Notes under the pieces: generated by a model
What the model saw: only the letters and a program-made list of their open reading frames with translations
Database searches by the model: none
What the model was told of the DNA's origin: nothing
Shown here: positions 17,856 through 27,235 of the stretch, piece by piece
Layout of the letters: every line of letters begins with the position of its first letter
How positions within the stretch are numbered: the first letter of the stretch is position 1
Translations under genes and position numbers: made by a program
Assembly: GCA_937920475.1 (NCBI GenBank)
Contig: CALEUX010000107.1
Location: forward strand, 1-50,618
DNA: 50,618 bases
Reading direction: 5' to 3'
Origin: an uncultured Marinilabiliaceae bacterium
GTDB taxonomy: Bacteria > Bacteroidota > Bacteroidia > Bacteroidales > Marinilabiliaceae

Positions 17856-19226
17856 TCAGGAAAATAAAGTCCTGAAAGCCTCTTCGAGTTTTCCGGCTTG
17901 AATAACCTTGATATTAAATTTCTTGAAATCGACACCTCTGTTATAGCGGGGAACAATAATCGTTTTAAAGCCAAGTTTTTCAGCTTCAGCGATGCGTTGC
18001 TCAATGCGTGTTACCGGTCTTATTTCGCCCGATAAGCCCACTTCGCCGGTGAGACTGACACCTTGAGTAATGGACAAATCGGTGTTTGACGATAAAACTG
18101 CCGAGGCCACTGCTAAATCGATGGCCGGGTCGCTTACTTTTAGCCCCCCCGCAATATTTAGAAAAACATCTTTGGCGGCCAATTTAAATCCTGCCCGTTT
18201 TTCAAGAACTGCCAACAACATATTGAGCCTGCGCAAATCAAAACCGGTTGACGAACGCTGAGGCGTACCGTAAGCAGCAGTGCTGGCAAGCGCCTGAACT
18301 TCAATTAAAAACGGGCGCATACCCTCAATGGCTGCTGCAATGGCAATGCCACTCATGGGCTCGTCCTGATGAGCAAGCAGCATTTCACTGGGATTAGTAA
18401 CTTCGCGCAATCCGTTTCCCAGCATCTCAAAGATACCAATCTCGGATGTGGAGCCGAACCTGTTTTTTATGGAGCGCAAAATACGGTACATATAGTGTCG
18501 ATCGCCTTCGAATTGTAACACCACATCAACCATGTGTTCGAGAACCTTTGGGCCGGCCAGACTTCCTTCCTTATTAATATGCCCTATTAACAAAACCGGT
18601 AACGCCCGTTCCTTCGCCACCCGAAGAATGGAAGCCGTACATTCACGAATTTGAGTAACGCTTCCGGGTGCCGATTCCACTCCTTCGCGCTCCATGGTTT
18701 GAACCGAATCCACGATTAACAAATCAGGTTTAACATTCTCGATATGATTTAAAATATGCTCAAGAGAGGTTTCGCTCACCACCAGACAATGATGGGATAA
18801 ATTATCGGACAAGCGGTCGGCACGCAATTTAATCTGTTGCGGACTTTCTTCGCCCGACACATATAAAACCGATAAATTTTGTAACTGCAGCGCCATCTGA
18901 AGCACCAATGTAGATTTTCCTATGCCCGGCTCTCCTCCAAGTAAAACCAATGAACCAGGCACCATGCCCCCGCCCAGCACCCTGTTAAATTCGCTAATAC
19001 CGGTATCAATACGTGGCATTTGATCAACCGAAACCTGTGAAACCGGAACTGGCTTCTGTTTAACACCACCATTGATACTGCCTACAATAGAAGTCGAGCT
19101 TTTTCCGGTTATGGAAATTTCTTCAACAAACGTATTCCACTCGCCGCACGAATAGCATTTGCCAATCCATTTGGGTGATTCGGAGCCACAATTCTGACAA
19201 ACAAAAACGGTTTTACTTTTAGCCAT
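17856..19226 (-). CDS. radA: DNA repair protein RadA
   Basis: A RecA-like ATPase that helps branch migration and processing of recombination intermediates. The N-terminal zinc motif has Cys10, Cys13, Cys24 and Cys27 (VCQNCG...GKCYSCGEW). Walker A GEPGIGKST is at 98-106, the RadA-specific KNRFG motif is near 255-262, and a Lon-like domain at the C-terminus shows GGLKVSDPAIDLAVA. The length (456 aa) is typical. It is monocistronic and convergent with the broken secreted-protein gene, from which it is separated by only one base. Confidence 0.96.
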   Translation of the reverse strand: MAKSKTVFVCQNCGSESPKWIGKCYSCGEWNTFVEEISITGKSSTSIVGSINGGVKQKPVPVSQVSVDQMPRIDTGISEFNRVLGGGMVPGSLVLLGGEPGIGKSTLVLQMALQLQNLSVLYVSGEESPQQIKLRADRLSDNLSHHCLVVSETSLEHILNHIENVKPDLLIVDSVQTMEREGVESAPGSVTQIRECTASILRVAKERALPVLLIGHINKEGSLAGPKVLEHMVDVVLQFEGDRHYMYRILRSIKNRFGSTSEIGIFEMLGNGLREVTNPSEMLLAHQDEPMSGIAIAAAIEGMRPFLIEVQALASTAAYGTPQRSSTGFDLRRLNMLLAVLEKRAGFKLAAKDVFLNIAGGLKVSDPAIDLAVASAVLSSNTDLSITQGVSLTGEVGLSGEIRPVTRIEQRIAEAEKLGFKTIIVPRYNRGVDFKKFNIKVIQAGKLEEAFRTLFS

Positions 19227-19318
19227 AGCGCAATATAACTTTACCCGATATAATTCTTCCCAGCTTTCAATAACTTCAAAGATAGTTTTTTTGATTCAGT
19301 ATCATTTTTATAAAGCAA

Positions 19319-19348
19319 AAAACCGGAACCTTTTGTAAGATTCCGGTT
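19319..19348 (-). terminator. Intrinsic terminator of panC-panD
   Basis: On the minus strand the stem AACCGGAA / TTCCGGTT is followed directly by a T-run (TTTTTTGC). It lies about 25 nt after the panD stop. Confidence 0.8.
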
Positions 19349-19370
19349 AATCATTTTGTAAAATTTCCAG

Positions 19371-19721
19371 CTATACCAATTTATTGGTTAACGTATCGGG
19401 GAAAATAAAAATAGGTGAATGTTTCTTAGCTTCTTCAATGGGCATGATGGCGTAAGTAATAATAATAACCACATCGCCAACAGCTACTTTACGTGCAGCA
19501 GCTCCATTGAGACAAATTACGCCTGAACCTCTCTCCCCTTTAATAACGTAGGTTTCAATTCGCTCTCCATTGTTGTTATTAACCACCTGAACTTTCTCAT
19601 GCTCAAGAATATTGGCAGCCTCCATTAAATCCTCATCAATGGTAATGCTTCCAACATAGTTCAGATTGGCTTCAGTTACAGTTACGTTGTGTAACTTTGA
19701 TTTCACGACATGAATGTTCAT
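19371..19721 (-). CDS. panD: Aspartate 1-decarboxylase
   Basis: Makes beta-alanine from aspartate for pantothenate and coenzyme A synthesis. It is a pyruvoyl enzyme made by self-cleavage: the Gly24-Ser25 site ([10 protein letters not shown]) is present, with Ser25 becoming the pyruvoyl group. The 116-aa length is standard, and [19 protein letters not shown] matches the conserved C-terminal half. Its ATG overlaps the panC stop (4 nt), so both enzymes feeding the pantothenate condensation are co-translated. Confidence 0.96.
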   Translation of the reverse strand: MNIHVVKSKLHNVTVTEANLNYVGSITIDEDLMEAANILEHEKVQVVNNNNGERIETYVIKGERGSGVICLNGAAARKVAVGDVVIIITYAIMPIEEAKKHSPIFIFPDTLTNKLV

Positions 19722-20572
19722 GACATACTGTTTTTGTAAATCACATTATCAATCAGCCTGATTTCACCGGCAAAAACCGCGATACAGCCTACCACATAAT
19801 CACTCTCATTCCAGTTGCTTATACTTTGAAGCGTGTTGCCATCAACAATTTCAAAATATTCTACTTCAAGTTCTGAAGATGCATTGATTCGCTCAATAAC
19901 AAACTTTTTTGTTTTTTCAACATCATTCGCAGCGGCAAAATTAAAAGATTCAAATAAAGAATCAGCAATAATTGGCGCTTTTTTTCTTTTATTTTCCGAA
20001 AGCAGCATATTTCTTGAGCTCATGGCGAGTCCATCGGTTTCACGAATTATGGGACAGGCAACAATCTCAATGTTATAATTTAATTGCCGCACCATTTCGC
20101 GAATAACAGCCAGTTGCTGAAAATCCTTTTCCCCAAAAAATGCTTTGTGCGGCTTTACTATATCGAACAATCGGCTCACCACCTGCGCTACACCGTTAAA
20201 ATGCCCCGGTCTGAATTTTCCTTCCATCACCTTGTCGAGCAATCCAAATTCAAACACTCGTTGGTCGGGCTCAGGATATATTTCTTTAACAGTTGGCACA
20301 AAAAGAAGTTCACAAGCCGAGTTGTTAAGCATGTCTATATCGCGCTGTAAGTCGCGTGGATATCTCTTTAAATCGTCGGGATTATTAAATTGGGTAGGAT
20401 TCACAAAAATGCTGACCACCACCACATCAGATGCCTTGCCAGCTATTTCGATTAACGAAAGATGACCTTGATGCAGAGCGCCCATTGTTGGCACAAACCC
20501 AATAACCTTACCACTGTTTTTTAATGCAGTAATTTTTTGCTCAATGCTATAAACAGATTCGAATATTTCCAT
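19718..20572 (-). CDS. panC: Pantothenate synthetase
   Basis: Condenses pantoate with beta-alanine using ATP in the cytosol. Motifs are [14 protein letters not shown] (with the HxGH-type nucleotide site), [15 protein letters not shown] and MSSRN. The open frame reaches back to 20620, but Met at 20572 ([13 protein letters not shown]) gives the normal 284-residue length and lies downstream of the predicted promoter, whereas the upstream extension is hydrophobic and unlike the family. It is first in the panC-panD operon and divergent from the glycogen-synthase-like gene. Confidence 0.96.
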   Translation of the reverse strand: MEIFESVYSIEQKITALKNSGKVIGFVPTMGALHQGHLSLIEIAGKASDVVVVSIFVNPTQFNNPDDLKRYPRDLQRDIDMLNNSACELLFVPTVKEIYPEPDQRVFEFGLLDKVMEGKFRPGHFNGVAQVVSRLFDIVKPHKAFFGEKDFQQLAVIREMVRQLNYNIEIVACPIIRETDGLAMSSRNMLLSENKRKKAPIIADSLFESFNFAAANDVEKTKKFVIERINASSELEVEYFEIVDGNTLQSISNWNESDYVVGCIAVFAGEIRLIDNVIYKNSMS

Positions 20573-20902
20573 ATATAACCCTACGAAAAAAACGCGGCAA
20601 AGTAAAAGAATAAAAACCAAACAAAAAAAACAGAAACCTTAAAAAAGGTTATTACTGCTTTTACAAAGTTACACATTAAACAGGCTATAAGGCAACTTCC
20701 TTAATAAGTACCGATAACTCACTTTGTTTTAGAACCATATTTTTTGTAATTTTGCAAACGCTGTTAAATAATTCCCTTTAACTTTCCGTTTAACGGGTAA
20801 TGATTAAGAGTAAAGCGCTTCGCATAAAGAAGTTGCTTTATTGTTTAGGAACATCCAATCGATTAAGGTGTTCCGGGAATAATAAAACTTTTGAAAAGAA
20901 CA
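20573..20902. promoter_or_regulatory. Divergent panC / glycogen-synthase-like promoter region
   Basis: About 330 nt without a gene. For panC (minus) there is TAACTTTG at 20664-20671 with TTGC 20 nt upstream (20692-20695). For the plus-strand gene there is TTTG at 20723-20726, 20 nt, TAATTTTG at 20747-20754. The plus-strand leader is therefore about 140 nt long and holds a small hairpin, GGAACA (20848-20853) / TGTTCC (20869-20874), just before the ATG. I see no recognisable riboswitch. Confidence 0.5.
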
Positions 20903-21703
20903 ATGGAAAAAACCAAAGTCTTGTTTATTTCTCAGGAAATAACACCCTATTTGCCCGAAACCGACATGTCAGTCATTGCGCGAAACCTGCCACAGGGAAT
21001 TCAGGATAAAGGGAAAGAGATTCGCACATTTATGCCGCGCTTTGGATCCATTAACGAACGTCGTCACCAGCTGCACGAAGTGATTCGATTATCAGGGATG
21101 AACCTCATCATTAATGACACCGATCACCCTTTAATAATAAAGGTAGCATCCATTCAATCGGCCCGCATGCAAGTATATTTTATCGACAACGACGATTATT
21201 TTCAAAGGAAAAACACCGTTGCGGATGATGATAATAACCTTTTTGCCGACAACGATGAGCGCATTATTTTCTTTGCTCGTGGCGTACTGGAAACCACAAA
21301 AAAACTAAGATGGGCACCCGATGTTGTACATTGTCATGGTTGGTTTACAGCTCTGGCACCACTTTTGATAAAGAAAACATTGCACGACGATCCGTTTTTT
21401 GCCAATTCAAAGGTGGTTTATTCGATATACGACGATGGGTTTAACACTCCATTAGATAAAAATGTAAAGCAAAAAATAAAATCGTTGGGCATAAGTGAGA
21501 AAGATTTAAAGGTATTAGATCCCCCAACGTACTCCGGTTTAACGAAACTGGCCATCAACATGTCAGATGGTGTTATACAGGGAAGAGCCGACATAGATCC
21601 TGAAATAGAAAAATACATTATCGATTCAGGCAAGCCATTCCTCCGATATCATGACACTGAAACGTATATTGATGCCTTTAACAACTTTTACGACGCTCTT
21701 TAA
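20903..21703 (+). CDS. Glycogen/starch synthase N-terminal-domain protein
   Basis: Resembles only the N-terminal (GT5) half of glycogen synthase: VLFISQEITPYLPETDMSVIARNLPQGIQDKGKEIRTFMPRFG and DVVHCHGWFTALAPLLIKK. At 266 aa it lacks the C-terminal GT-B nucleotide-sugar domain found in full-length (about 480 aa) enzymes, so catalysis alone is doubtful. Short versions of this kind recur in Bacteroidota beside panC and DUF4270 genes, as I recall. The ATG at 20903 is preferred to an in-frame TTG at 20891. The DUF4270 gene starts 31 nt downstream and is probably co-transcribed. Confidence 0.8.
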   Translation: MEKTKVLFISQEITPYLPETDMSVIARNLPQGIQDKGKEIRTFMPRFGSINERRHQLHEVIRLSGMNLIINDTDHPLIIKVASIQSARMQVYFIDNDDYFQRKNTVADDDNNLFADNDERIIFFARGVLETTKKLRWAPDVVHCHGWFTALAPLLIKKTLHDDPFFANSKVVYSIYDDGFNTPLDKNVKQKIKSLGISEKDLKVLDPPTYSGLTKLAINMSDGVIQGRADIDPEIEKYIIDSGKPFLRYHDTETYIDAFNNFYDAL

Positions 21704-21734
21704 TTAAATTGTTAGAATTAATTTTAAACGCTAT

Positions 21735-23186
21735 ATGCTTAAGAGTAAAGCAGAATTTGCCAAATTACTGGCCATATTATTTATTGGAACGCCCTTATTT
21801 ATAGGATGCAACGACGAACCAGCAACCATCGGTTTGGAAATTTTACCCTCAGACGATTTGTTTGAAGCCAACATGCAAATAGAATCACCGATAGTGATGA
21901 ATGTATGGACAGATGGCATTCAGTCAGATGGACCAACAGAAAATGCCTATGGAATTCTTGGTTATTTTAACGACCCTCGCTTTGGAATTACCAAGGCCGA
22001 TTTTGTAACAGAATTTTCATTGGTGACCCCTCGTGAAGCTTTTAAGGAAAATAATAATTTTGGGGTTGACTCCGTTGTTCTTTCCTTGTCTTATTTCCCG
22101 GTTACCTTTACATCAACCATTAACAGAACTCCTGTTTTTAGCTGGTATGGTGATAGTACTGCCATACATCATGTAAAAATATATGAACTCAACGAAAGGC
22201 TAACTCCAACAGGCAAATATTATAGCAATACACCGATGGAAGGCAGGTATTTTCCTGAGGTGATTGGTGAAAAAATTTGGAAAACCAACGATAATAAGAA
22301 AGACTCCATCTGGAACGTCAACAACTATGTTAATACTGTAAAAATTCACCTGAGCGAGGCCTTTGGAAATAAATTACTGAATCTTTCATCCAAGGATTTG
22401 GCACACCGCGATTCGTTGAAAGACGCTATTAACGGCTTATATATAACACTCGACGACCCAGCTAATCCTCAATTGTTTAATTCACTACTTAGATTGAATT
22501 TGCTGGCCACCACTTCAAATCTTACTTTATATTATCATGAAAAGATTTATGATGCTGTGACCAATGAGTATTATGGAAAAGAAAGTTTCTCCTACACATT
22601 TCCCATTAACCGGGAATCAAGAATGTTTAACCGTTTTACTCACGACCATAGCAACAAGATAGAATTCGAATCTCCTTCAACTCCATTTCTCCACATTCAA
22701 AACATGTCGGGAAGTTATGTAAAGGTTGATTTCTCAGATAAGATATTGGCATGGAAGGAAACCCTGGAAAAGATGGAACAGTCGGGCCATGACCAATATG
22801 GAATTAGCAGTGTTGAGTTGGTTTTTGAAGCTGACACATTTACTAAGGAACATGCAGCTTTATATGCCCCTAAATTAACAGAGTTATTAATTTATCAGAA
22901 AGACGAATCTGGCAAATTGATAATACCACGTTATAAAGATAGCTATAACAACACAGTTTCAGCGTTTGCAAGAACATCTGCCACCTATAATTCATTAACC
23001 AATCAGTTTGTTTTTAAAATGCGGCCCGATTATTTTGTAAAAGTAGCGAAAGGAGAAATTCAGGCTGCGCCTTTCTATCTGAGAGGGTCTTCGCCCGAGT
23101 TTAGGGTTAACCGAATTGTGCTTATAAATACAGCTTTCCCCGAACAGAAACCCAAATTGCATATTAAATATGTAAAATATAAATAG
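21735..23186 (+). CDS. DUF4270 family lipoprotein
   Basis: An envelope lipoprotein of unknown function. A hydrophobic N-terminus ends at a lipobox, LFIGC, with Cys25. The mature part starts NDEPATIGLEILPSDDLF, followed by YGILGYFNDPRFGITKADFVTEF, a signature of DUF4270. The rest is beta-rich, and the C-terminus (PKLHIKYVKYK) is the usual end of this family. Length 483 aa. It lies directly after the glycogen-synthase-like gene and ends at a strong terminator. Confidence 0.85.
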   Translation: MLKSKAEFAKLLAILFIGTPLFIGCNDEPATIGLEILPSDDLFEANMQIESPIVMNVWTDGIQSDGPTENAYGILGYFNDPRFGITKADFVTEFSLVTPREAFKENNNFGVDSVVLSLSYFPVTFTSTINRTPVFSWYGDSTAIHHVKIYELNERLTPTGKYYSNTPMEGRYFPEVIGEKIWKTNDNKKDSIWNVNNYVNTVKIHLSEAFGNKLLNLSSKDLAHRDSLKDAINGLYITLDDPANPQLFNSLLRLNLLATTSNLTLYYHEKIYDAVTNEYYGKESFSYTFPINRESRMFNRFTHDHSNKIEFESPSTPFLHIQNMSGSYVKVDFSDKILAWKETLEKMEQSGHDQYGISSVELVFEADTFTKEHAALYAPKLTELLIYQKDESGKLIIPRYKDSYNNTVSAFARTSATYNSLTNQFVFKMRPDYFVKVAKGEIQAAPFYLRGSSPEFRVNRIVLINTAFPEQKPKLHIKYVKYK

Positions 23187-23258
23187 GGAAACCGCAGAAC
23201 AAAAAGTGCAACATAAAATAGGATTCCCCGGTTAGAAGTTTTAAAATTTACTATTTAA

Positions 23259-23297
23259 AAGCGGCTGTTGGTAAAAATCAACAGCCGCTTTTTATTT
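23259..23297 (+). terminator. Intrinsic terminator after the DUF4270 gene
   Basis: A strong hairpin AGCGGCTGTTG / CAACAGCCGCT with an 8-base loop, followed by TTTTATTTTTA. It ends the glycogen-synthase-like/DUF4270 transcript. Confidence 0.85.
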
Positions 23298-23341
23298 TTA
23301 TTAGCAATTTAAATTCTCAAAAGCAACTTTTTCATCTTTCG

Positions 23342-23373
23342 TTTCGTAATATTAAAAAGCTTTCGTAAGTTTG
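23342..23373 (+). promoter_or_regulatory. Putative promoter of nagB
   Basis: TTTC (23342-23345), 20 nt, TAAGTTTG (23366-23373): one mismatch in the -33 box and a perfect -7 box. Transcription would start about 80 nt before the nagB ATG. Confidence 0.5.
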
Positions 23374-23462
23374 CGTGTCTTATGCAACCTTTTATTTAAC
23401 GCCCTTCACATTAAAAAAATTGCTTTAAAACAAGGACTTAAGTTGATAATAAACAGAATACC

Positions 23463-24266
23463 ATGCGTCTAATCATTCAACCAGATTATAAAACCATGTC
23501 GAAATGGGCAGCCGGTTACATTGCAAGAAAAATCAATGAACATTCCGGGCCCAATCCATTTGTATTGGGCTTACCAACCGGGAGTTCACCTTTGGCAACC
23601 TATAAGCAGCTTATACAACTTTATAAAAACGGAGAGGTCTCCTTCAAAAATGTAATAACTTTCAACATGGACGAATATGTGGGGATTCCACAGAACCATC
23701 CTCAAAGTTACTACTCATTTATGTGGGAAAACTTCTTTAAACATATCGACATTAATCCATCGAACGTTAATATTTTGAATGGCAATGCTGACAATCTTGA
23801 GCAGGAGTGTATAAATTATGAGTCGAAAATCAGTTCAGTTGGAGGAATTGACCTGTTTCTTGGCGGTATAGGCCCTGATGGCCATTTGGCTTTTAACGAA
23901 CCCGGATCGTCGCTTCAGTCGCGTACCCGATTAAAAACGTTAACGTATGATACAATTTTAGCCAATTCCAGATTTTTCGACAATGACCCCTCGAAAGTAC
24001 CTACAACTGCCCTTACTGTAGGTGTTGGAACGGTAATGGATGCAAAAGAAGTGCTGATATTGGTTAATGGTCACAATAAAGCCAGAGCGCTCCGACAAGC
24101 CGTAGAGGAAGGCATCAACCATATGTGGACCATAAGCGCCTTGCAATTACATCCAAAAGGCATTATTGTTTGCGACGAAGCTGCCACTTATGAACTTAAA
24201 GTAGGAACGTACAGATATTTTAAAGATATTGAGAAAGACAATATTAATCCCGTATCGGCTCATTAG
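23463..24266 (+). CDS. nagB: Glucosamine-6-phosphate deaminase
   Basis: Converts glucosamine-6-phosphate to fructose-6-phosphate and ammonia, feeding amino sugars into glycolysis. Motifs are [13 protein letters not shown] (phosphate loop), NMDEYVGI (catalytic Asp) and [17 protein letters not shown] with the Asp-His-Glu active-site residues. At 267 aa it is the standard length and lacks the extra domain seen in some long Bacteroidota paralogues. It has its own promoter and terminator. Confidence 0.95.
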   Translation: MRLIIQPDYKTMSKWAAGYIARKINEHSGPNPFVLGLPTGSSPLATYKQLIQLYKNGEVSFKNVITFNMDEYVGIPQNHPQSYYSFMWENFFKHIDINPSNVNILNGNADNLEQECINYESKISSVGGIDLFLGGIGPDGHLAFNEPGSSLQSRTRLKTLTYDTILANSRFFDNDPSKVPTTALTVGVGTVMDAKEVLILVNGHNKARALRQAVEEGINHMWTISALQLHPKGIIVCDEAATYELKVGTYRYFKDIEKDNINPVSAH

Positions 24267-24290
24267 ATATTTGGAGATAATATTATTAAC

Positions 24291-24331
24291 CCTTATAAAG
24301 CAGAACAGCCTGTTTTATAAGGATTTTGTTT
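24291..24331 (+). terminator. Intrinsic terminator after nagB
   Basis: The stem CCTTATAAA / TTTATAAGG is followed by ATTTTGTTTT, about 25 nt after the nagB stop. Confidence 0.65.
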
Positions 24332-24429
24332 TGGAATTCATTTGAAATTATTACAACTAAACAATAATAAGATATTGCTTAAACCGTTTGGAATAATTAC
24401 TTTCACACAAAATTCAAGACCAGCTTACC

Positions 24430-27000
24430 ATGTCCGCGGTTATAAAAGTGTTATTATTTTTTTTGGCAGTTTTTAGTGCTATTTGCACTGAAATTCATGG
24501 CCAACGCACCAAAACCGTTTCCGGCTCATTATCAGACCAAATCTTTCTGGTTTCAAATTATTCTGATTTAAACAACCATTTAGAGAAAGAATCGCTTAAT
24601 GTACAACAACTGTTAGAAAACAATGTAAGAGGTTTTATTATACGCTTACTCGTTGATACCGACTCTTCTCTTGTAAAAATGGTTTTACCTTCAAGAGAAA
24701 TTATTCCATTTTCGGCCTTTTTGTATCCCATTCAAAATTTTCTGGATTTAAACCCCAACGAAGTAATATTTCTGTTTCTGGATTATAATTTTCCTTTTTT
24801 TTATCTGGAGAGCGAACTTAAAAATCACCACCTGTATCAACGTATTTTTGTACAGGAAAATGACGATAATTGGCCAACCACCTCCCAAATGGTAGTTAAA
24901 AGCAAACAACTGGTTTGCTTCAACATGCAACGCAACCAGGACTCCCATCCCGGGTTTCATCATCTTTGGGACTATGCCGTTGAGCCCCATTTTTCAACTG
25001 TTATCGACCCTGAGTTTCATGGCTCCTATTTCAGAGGGCGTCCCAATAACCCATTTATGTTTTTTACAGGGTTTAATATGCCAAAAGACACCACCGGCAT
25101 AGAAATTCCATTTAAGAAACTTCACATTAACGAAAACCCGTTCTTAATTTCACACCTCATTAACCTTTGGAAAAAAACAGGGAAAAAACCAACATTTATT
25201 GTTCGTAATGTTTATCATCGGGTTATAGAAGGCGTTATTTTTAACTTAAACTCGCATAACAGCATTAGTGGCAATATAACCTATAACCTGCAACCCTTGT
25301 CAATGGTGAGCTGGGAAGGAGGCAATCAGGCCATTTCGAGCGGCCATTACTCATTCCCGTTTCTGGCTGGTGAAGATATATTTCTAAAGCCTGTTAAACC
25401 CGGCTATAGATTTATTCCTGAAAAGATTAGTCTGGGAAATGTAAGAAACAACCTGACTCAAAACTTTATAGCACTTCCTTTGGATTTAGGCCACAGATTA
25501 ATAGCCTATTACCCTTTTGAGAATAATTTTCGCGATGCAGGTCCGGGCAAAAACCATGGACAAGGCACCAATGTTTTGTTAGTTGAAGATGTAGAAAGGG
25601 GACATGTAGCATCATTTAAAGACGAATCCTTTATTCGGCTGCCCAATGCTGAAACGTTAGGGTTGCATAACCACGATTTCACGGTAAGCGCCTGGATTAA
25701 AGCAGTTCCTCCGCCAACCGAACGCAGAGATATTTCCATTCTTGGTAGTGAAGAAGTTATTTACCGACAGGGATTACACCTTCAGTTAAGAGAACTAAAA
25801 CCATATTTCGGCTTCTATGCCAACGACCTTACTGCAAATTCTGAAATCAGATACAATGAATGGGTGCATTTGGTTTGGCGTTACACTAAAAATACCGGAG
25901 AGCAAGCCATATTCATCAATGGAAAGCCTGATAAGATATCATATAAACATCCATCGTTCATGGGCAGAGGCGATATTTTTATCGGTAAATCAATTCAGAT
26001 GCACAATTACATGAACGGATTTATCGACGATCTGGCTATTTGGGATCGCCCTTTGGGCAACGAAGAAATCTGGAAGCTTTATCAGGAAGTGATGCCCCTT
26101 TGGCAGCCTACTACCTCGCAGCGAACAGGGCATTTCTTCTACCTGGTGCTTTTACCAGCCTTACTATTATTTGGATATGCCTTATGGCGAAAAATCTACA
26201 AAAAGAAGCATAGAGTATTGCCTTTGAAACAACCCGATTACAATATAAACCAAACTTTTCCCGCCATTACTGAAACCAACATTATCAGATTATTTGGAGA
26301 GTTTCAGGTTACAGGCCACGATGGAACCGATTTAACCATTCAGTTTACACCAAAAGTACGCCAGCTTTTTGTACTGCTCTTATTGTACAGTCATAAAACC
26401 CGCCGCGGCATCACCTCCGATGAAATTAATCAGTTATTATGGCATGGCCACACAAAGAAAAATGCCACCAACAACCGGGGCGTTAACATGAATAAATTAA
26501 GGCAGGTTTTAGCTTCTTTGCAAGGTATTAGAATCGACAACCAAATGGAAAACTGGACTATTTCCATCGATAATAACATTCTTTTTTGCGATTATTGCGT
26601 GGTGCTTGGATTATTAAAAAATAAAACCGCCATTAATGACCAAGCCAGCCTGAGTGCCATCTTTTCAATGGTTGAGCGCGGCCCGTTATTAATGAATTGG
26701 GAAGACGAGTGGCTCGATGAATTTAAAGGTCACATCTCTTCAGAAGTGATTGATACCCTATTAAAATATTTGACATTTTTATCCATAGAAAAAGACCATG
26801 AAACTGTTGTTCGGATTTGTGACCGAATCTTACTGGGTGACCCTTTTAACGAAGAGGCCATGGAAATTAAAATTAAAACACTACTTAAAAACAATCATTC
26901 CAATCAGGCTCGTTATACCTACCAATGGTTTTCTGAGAATTATGAAAAATGTTTTGGAACGCCCTATCAGGTATCATTTGAGCAGATTTTATCCAATTAG
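24430..27000 (+). CDS. Membrane-spanning SARP-type regulator with PI-PLC-like and LamG sensor domains
   Basis: An 856-residue one-component regulator by architecture. Signal sequence about 1-24. Residues 30-270 read like a PI-PLC X TIM barrel (QLLENNVRGF, FLDLNPNEVIFLFLDYN, NWPTTSQMVVKSKQLVCF), but the expected catalytic histidine motifs are not present, so it looks like a binding domain. A carboxypeptidase-regulatory-like strand domain lies at about 278-350 and a LamG/concanavalin-type domain at about 357-555 (AYYPFENNFRD, FTVSAWIK, FIDDLAIWDRPLGNEEI). One transmembrane helix at 569-587 is followed by KIYKKKHR. The cytoplasmic part is a SARP-like winged helix at about 617-715 (IRLFGEFQV, RQLFVLLLLYSHKT, LLWHGHTKKNATNNRGVNMNKLRQ), then a BTAD-like helical tail to the end. 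It lies upstream and on the same strand as the glycoside-breakdown genes, which I infer it controls. Confidence 0.82.
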   Translation: MSAVIKVLLFFLAVFSAICTEIHGQRTKTVSGSLSDQIFLVSNYSDLNNHLEKESLNVQQLLENNVRGFIIRLLVDTDSSLVKMVLPSREIIPFSAFLYPIQNFLDLNPNEVIFLFLDYNFPFFYLESELKNHHLYQRIFVQENDDNWPTTSQMVVKSKQLVCFNMQRNQDSHPGFHHLWDYAVEPHFSTVIDPEFHGSYFRGRPNNPFMFFTGFNMPKDTTGIEIPFKKLHINENPFLISHLINLWKKTGKKPTFIVRNVYHRVIEGVIFNLNSHNSISGNITYNLQPLSMVSWEGGNQAISSGHYSFPFLAGEDIFLKPVKPGYRFIPEKISLGNVRNNLTQNFIALPLDLGHRLIAYYPFENNFRDAGPGKNHGQGTNVLLVEDVERGHVASFKDESFIRLPNAETLGLHNHDFTVSAWIKAVPPPTERRDISILGSEEVIYRQGLHLQLRELKPYFGFYANDLTANSEIRYNEWVHLVWRYTKNTGEQAIFINGKPDKISYKHPSFMGRGDIFIGKSIQMHNYMNGFIDDLAIWDRPLGNEEIWKLYQEVMPLWQPTTSQRTGHFFYLVLLPALLLFGYALWRKIYKKKHRVLPLKQPDYNINQTFPAITETNIIRLFGEFQVTGHDGTDLTIQFTPKVRQLFVLLLLYSHKTRRGITSDEINQLLWHGHTKKNATNNRGVNMNKLRQVLASLQGIRIDNQMENWTISIDNNILFCDYCVVLGLLKNKTAINDQASLSAIFSMVERGPLLMNWEDEWLDEFKGHISSEVIDTLLKYLTFLSIEKDHETVVRICDRILLGDPFNEEAMEIKIKTLLKNNHSNQARYTYQWFSENYEKCFGTPYQVSFEQILSN

Positions 27001-27235
27001 CCTTTCATCGCAGGATTAAAAGAATAGCGCAAACCATTTGTTATTTAGAATAAATCCAATCTCCCCCTTCAAGCTTTGCTTATAATATTGATATTCGATG
27101 CATTATCAAAACAAGGTGAAAGCTAAACCAAATATATTAATGCAAAATTAATACAATTATAAGCGCCTCGTAAGAATAGAATTAACCCCAAACTAAAAAC
27201 ATGATGCTATTTTTACATTTAAATATTGTCAAAAA

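Noticed and set aside
19718-20620. panC starting at 20620
   Set aside because: The first 16 residues from that start are hydrophobic and outside the family alignment. Met at 20572 gives the normal N-terminus.
20800-21009. Short plus-strand frame in the leader of the glycogen-synthase-like gene
   Set aside because: It overlaps the real gene in another frame, shows no family features and begins inside the predicted leader. Treated as chance.
24430-27000. Active phospholipase C
   Set aside because: Although the barrel resembles PI-PLC X, the catalytic histidine motifs are missing in the readable positions and the rest of the protein is a regulator.
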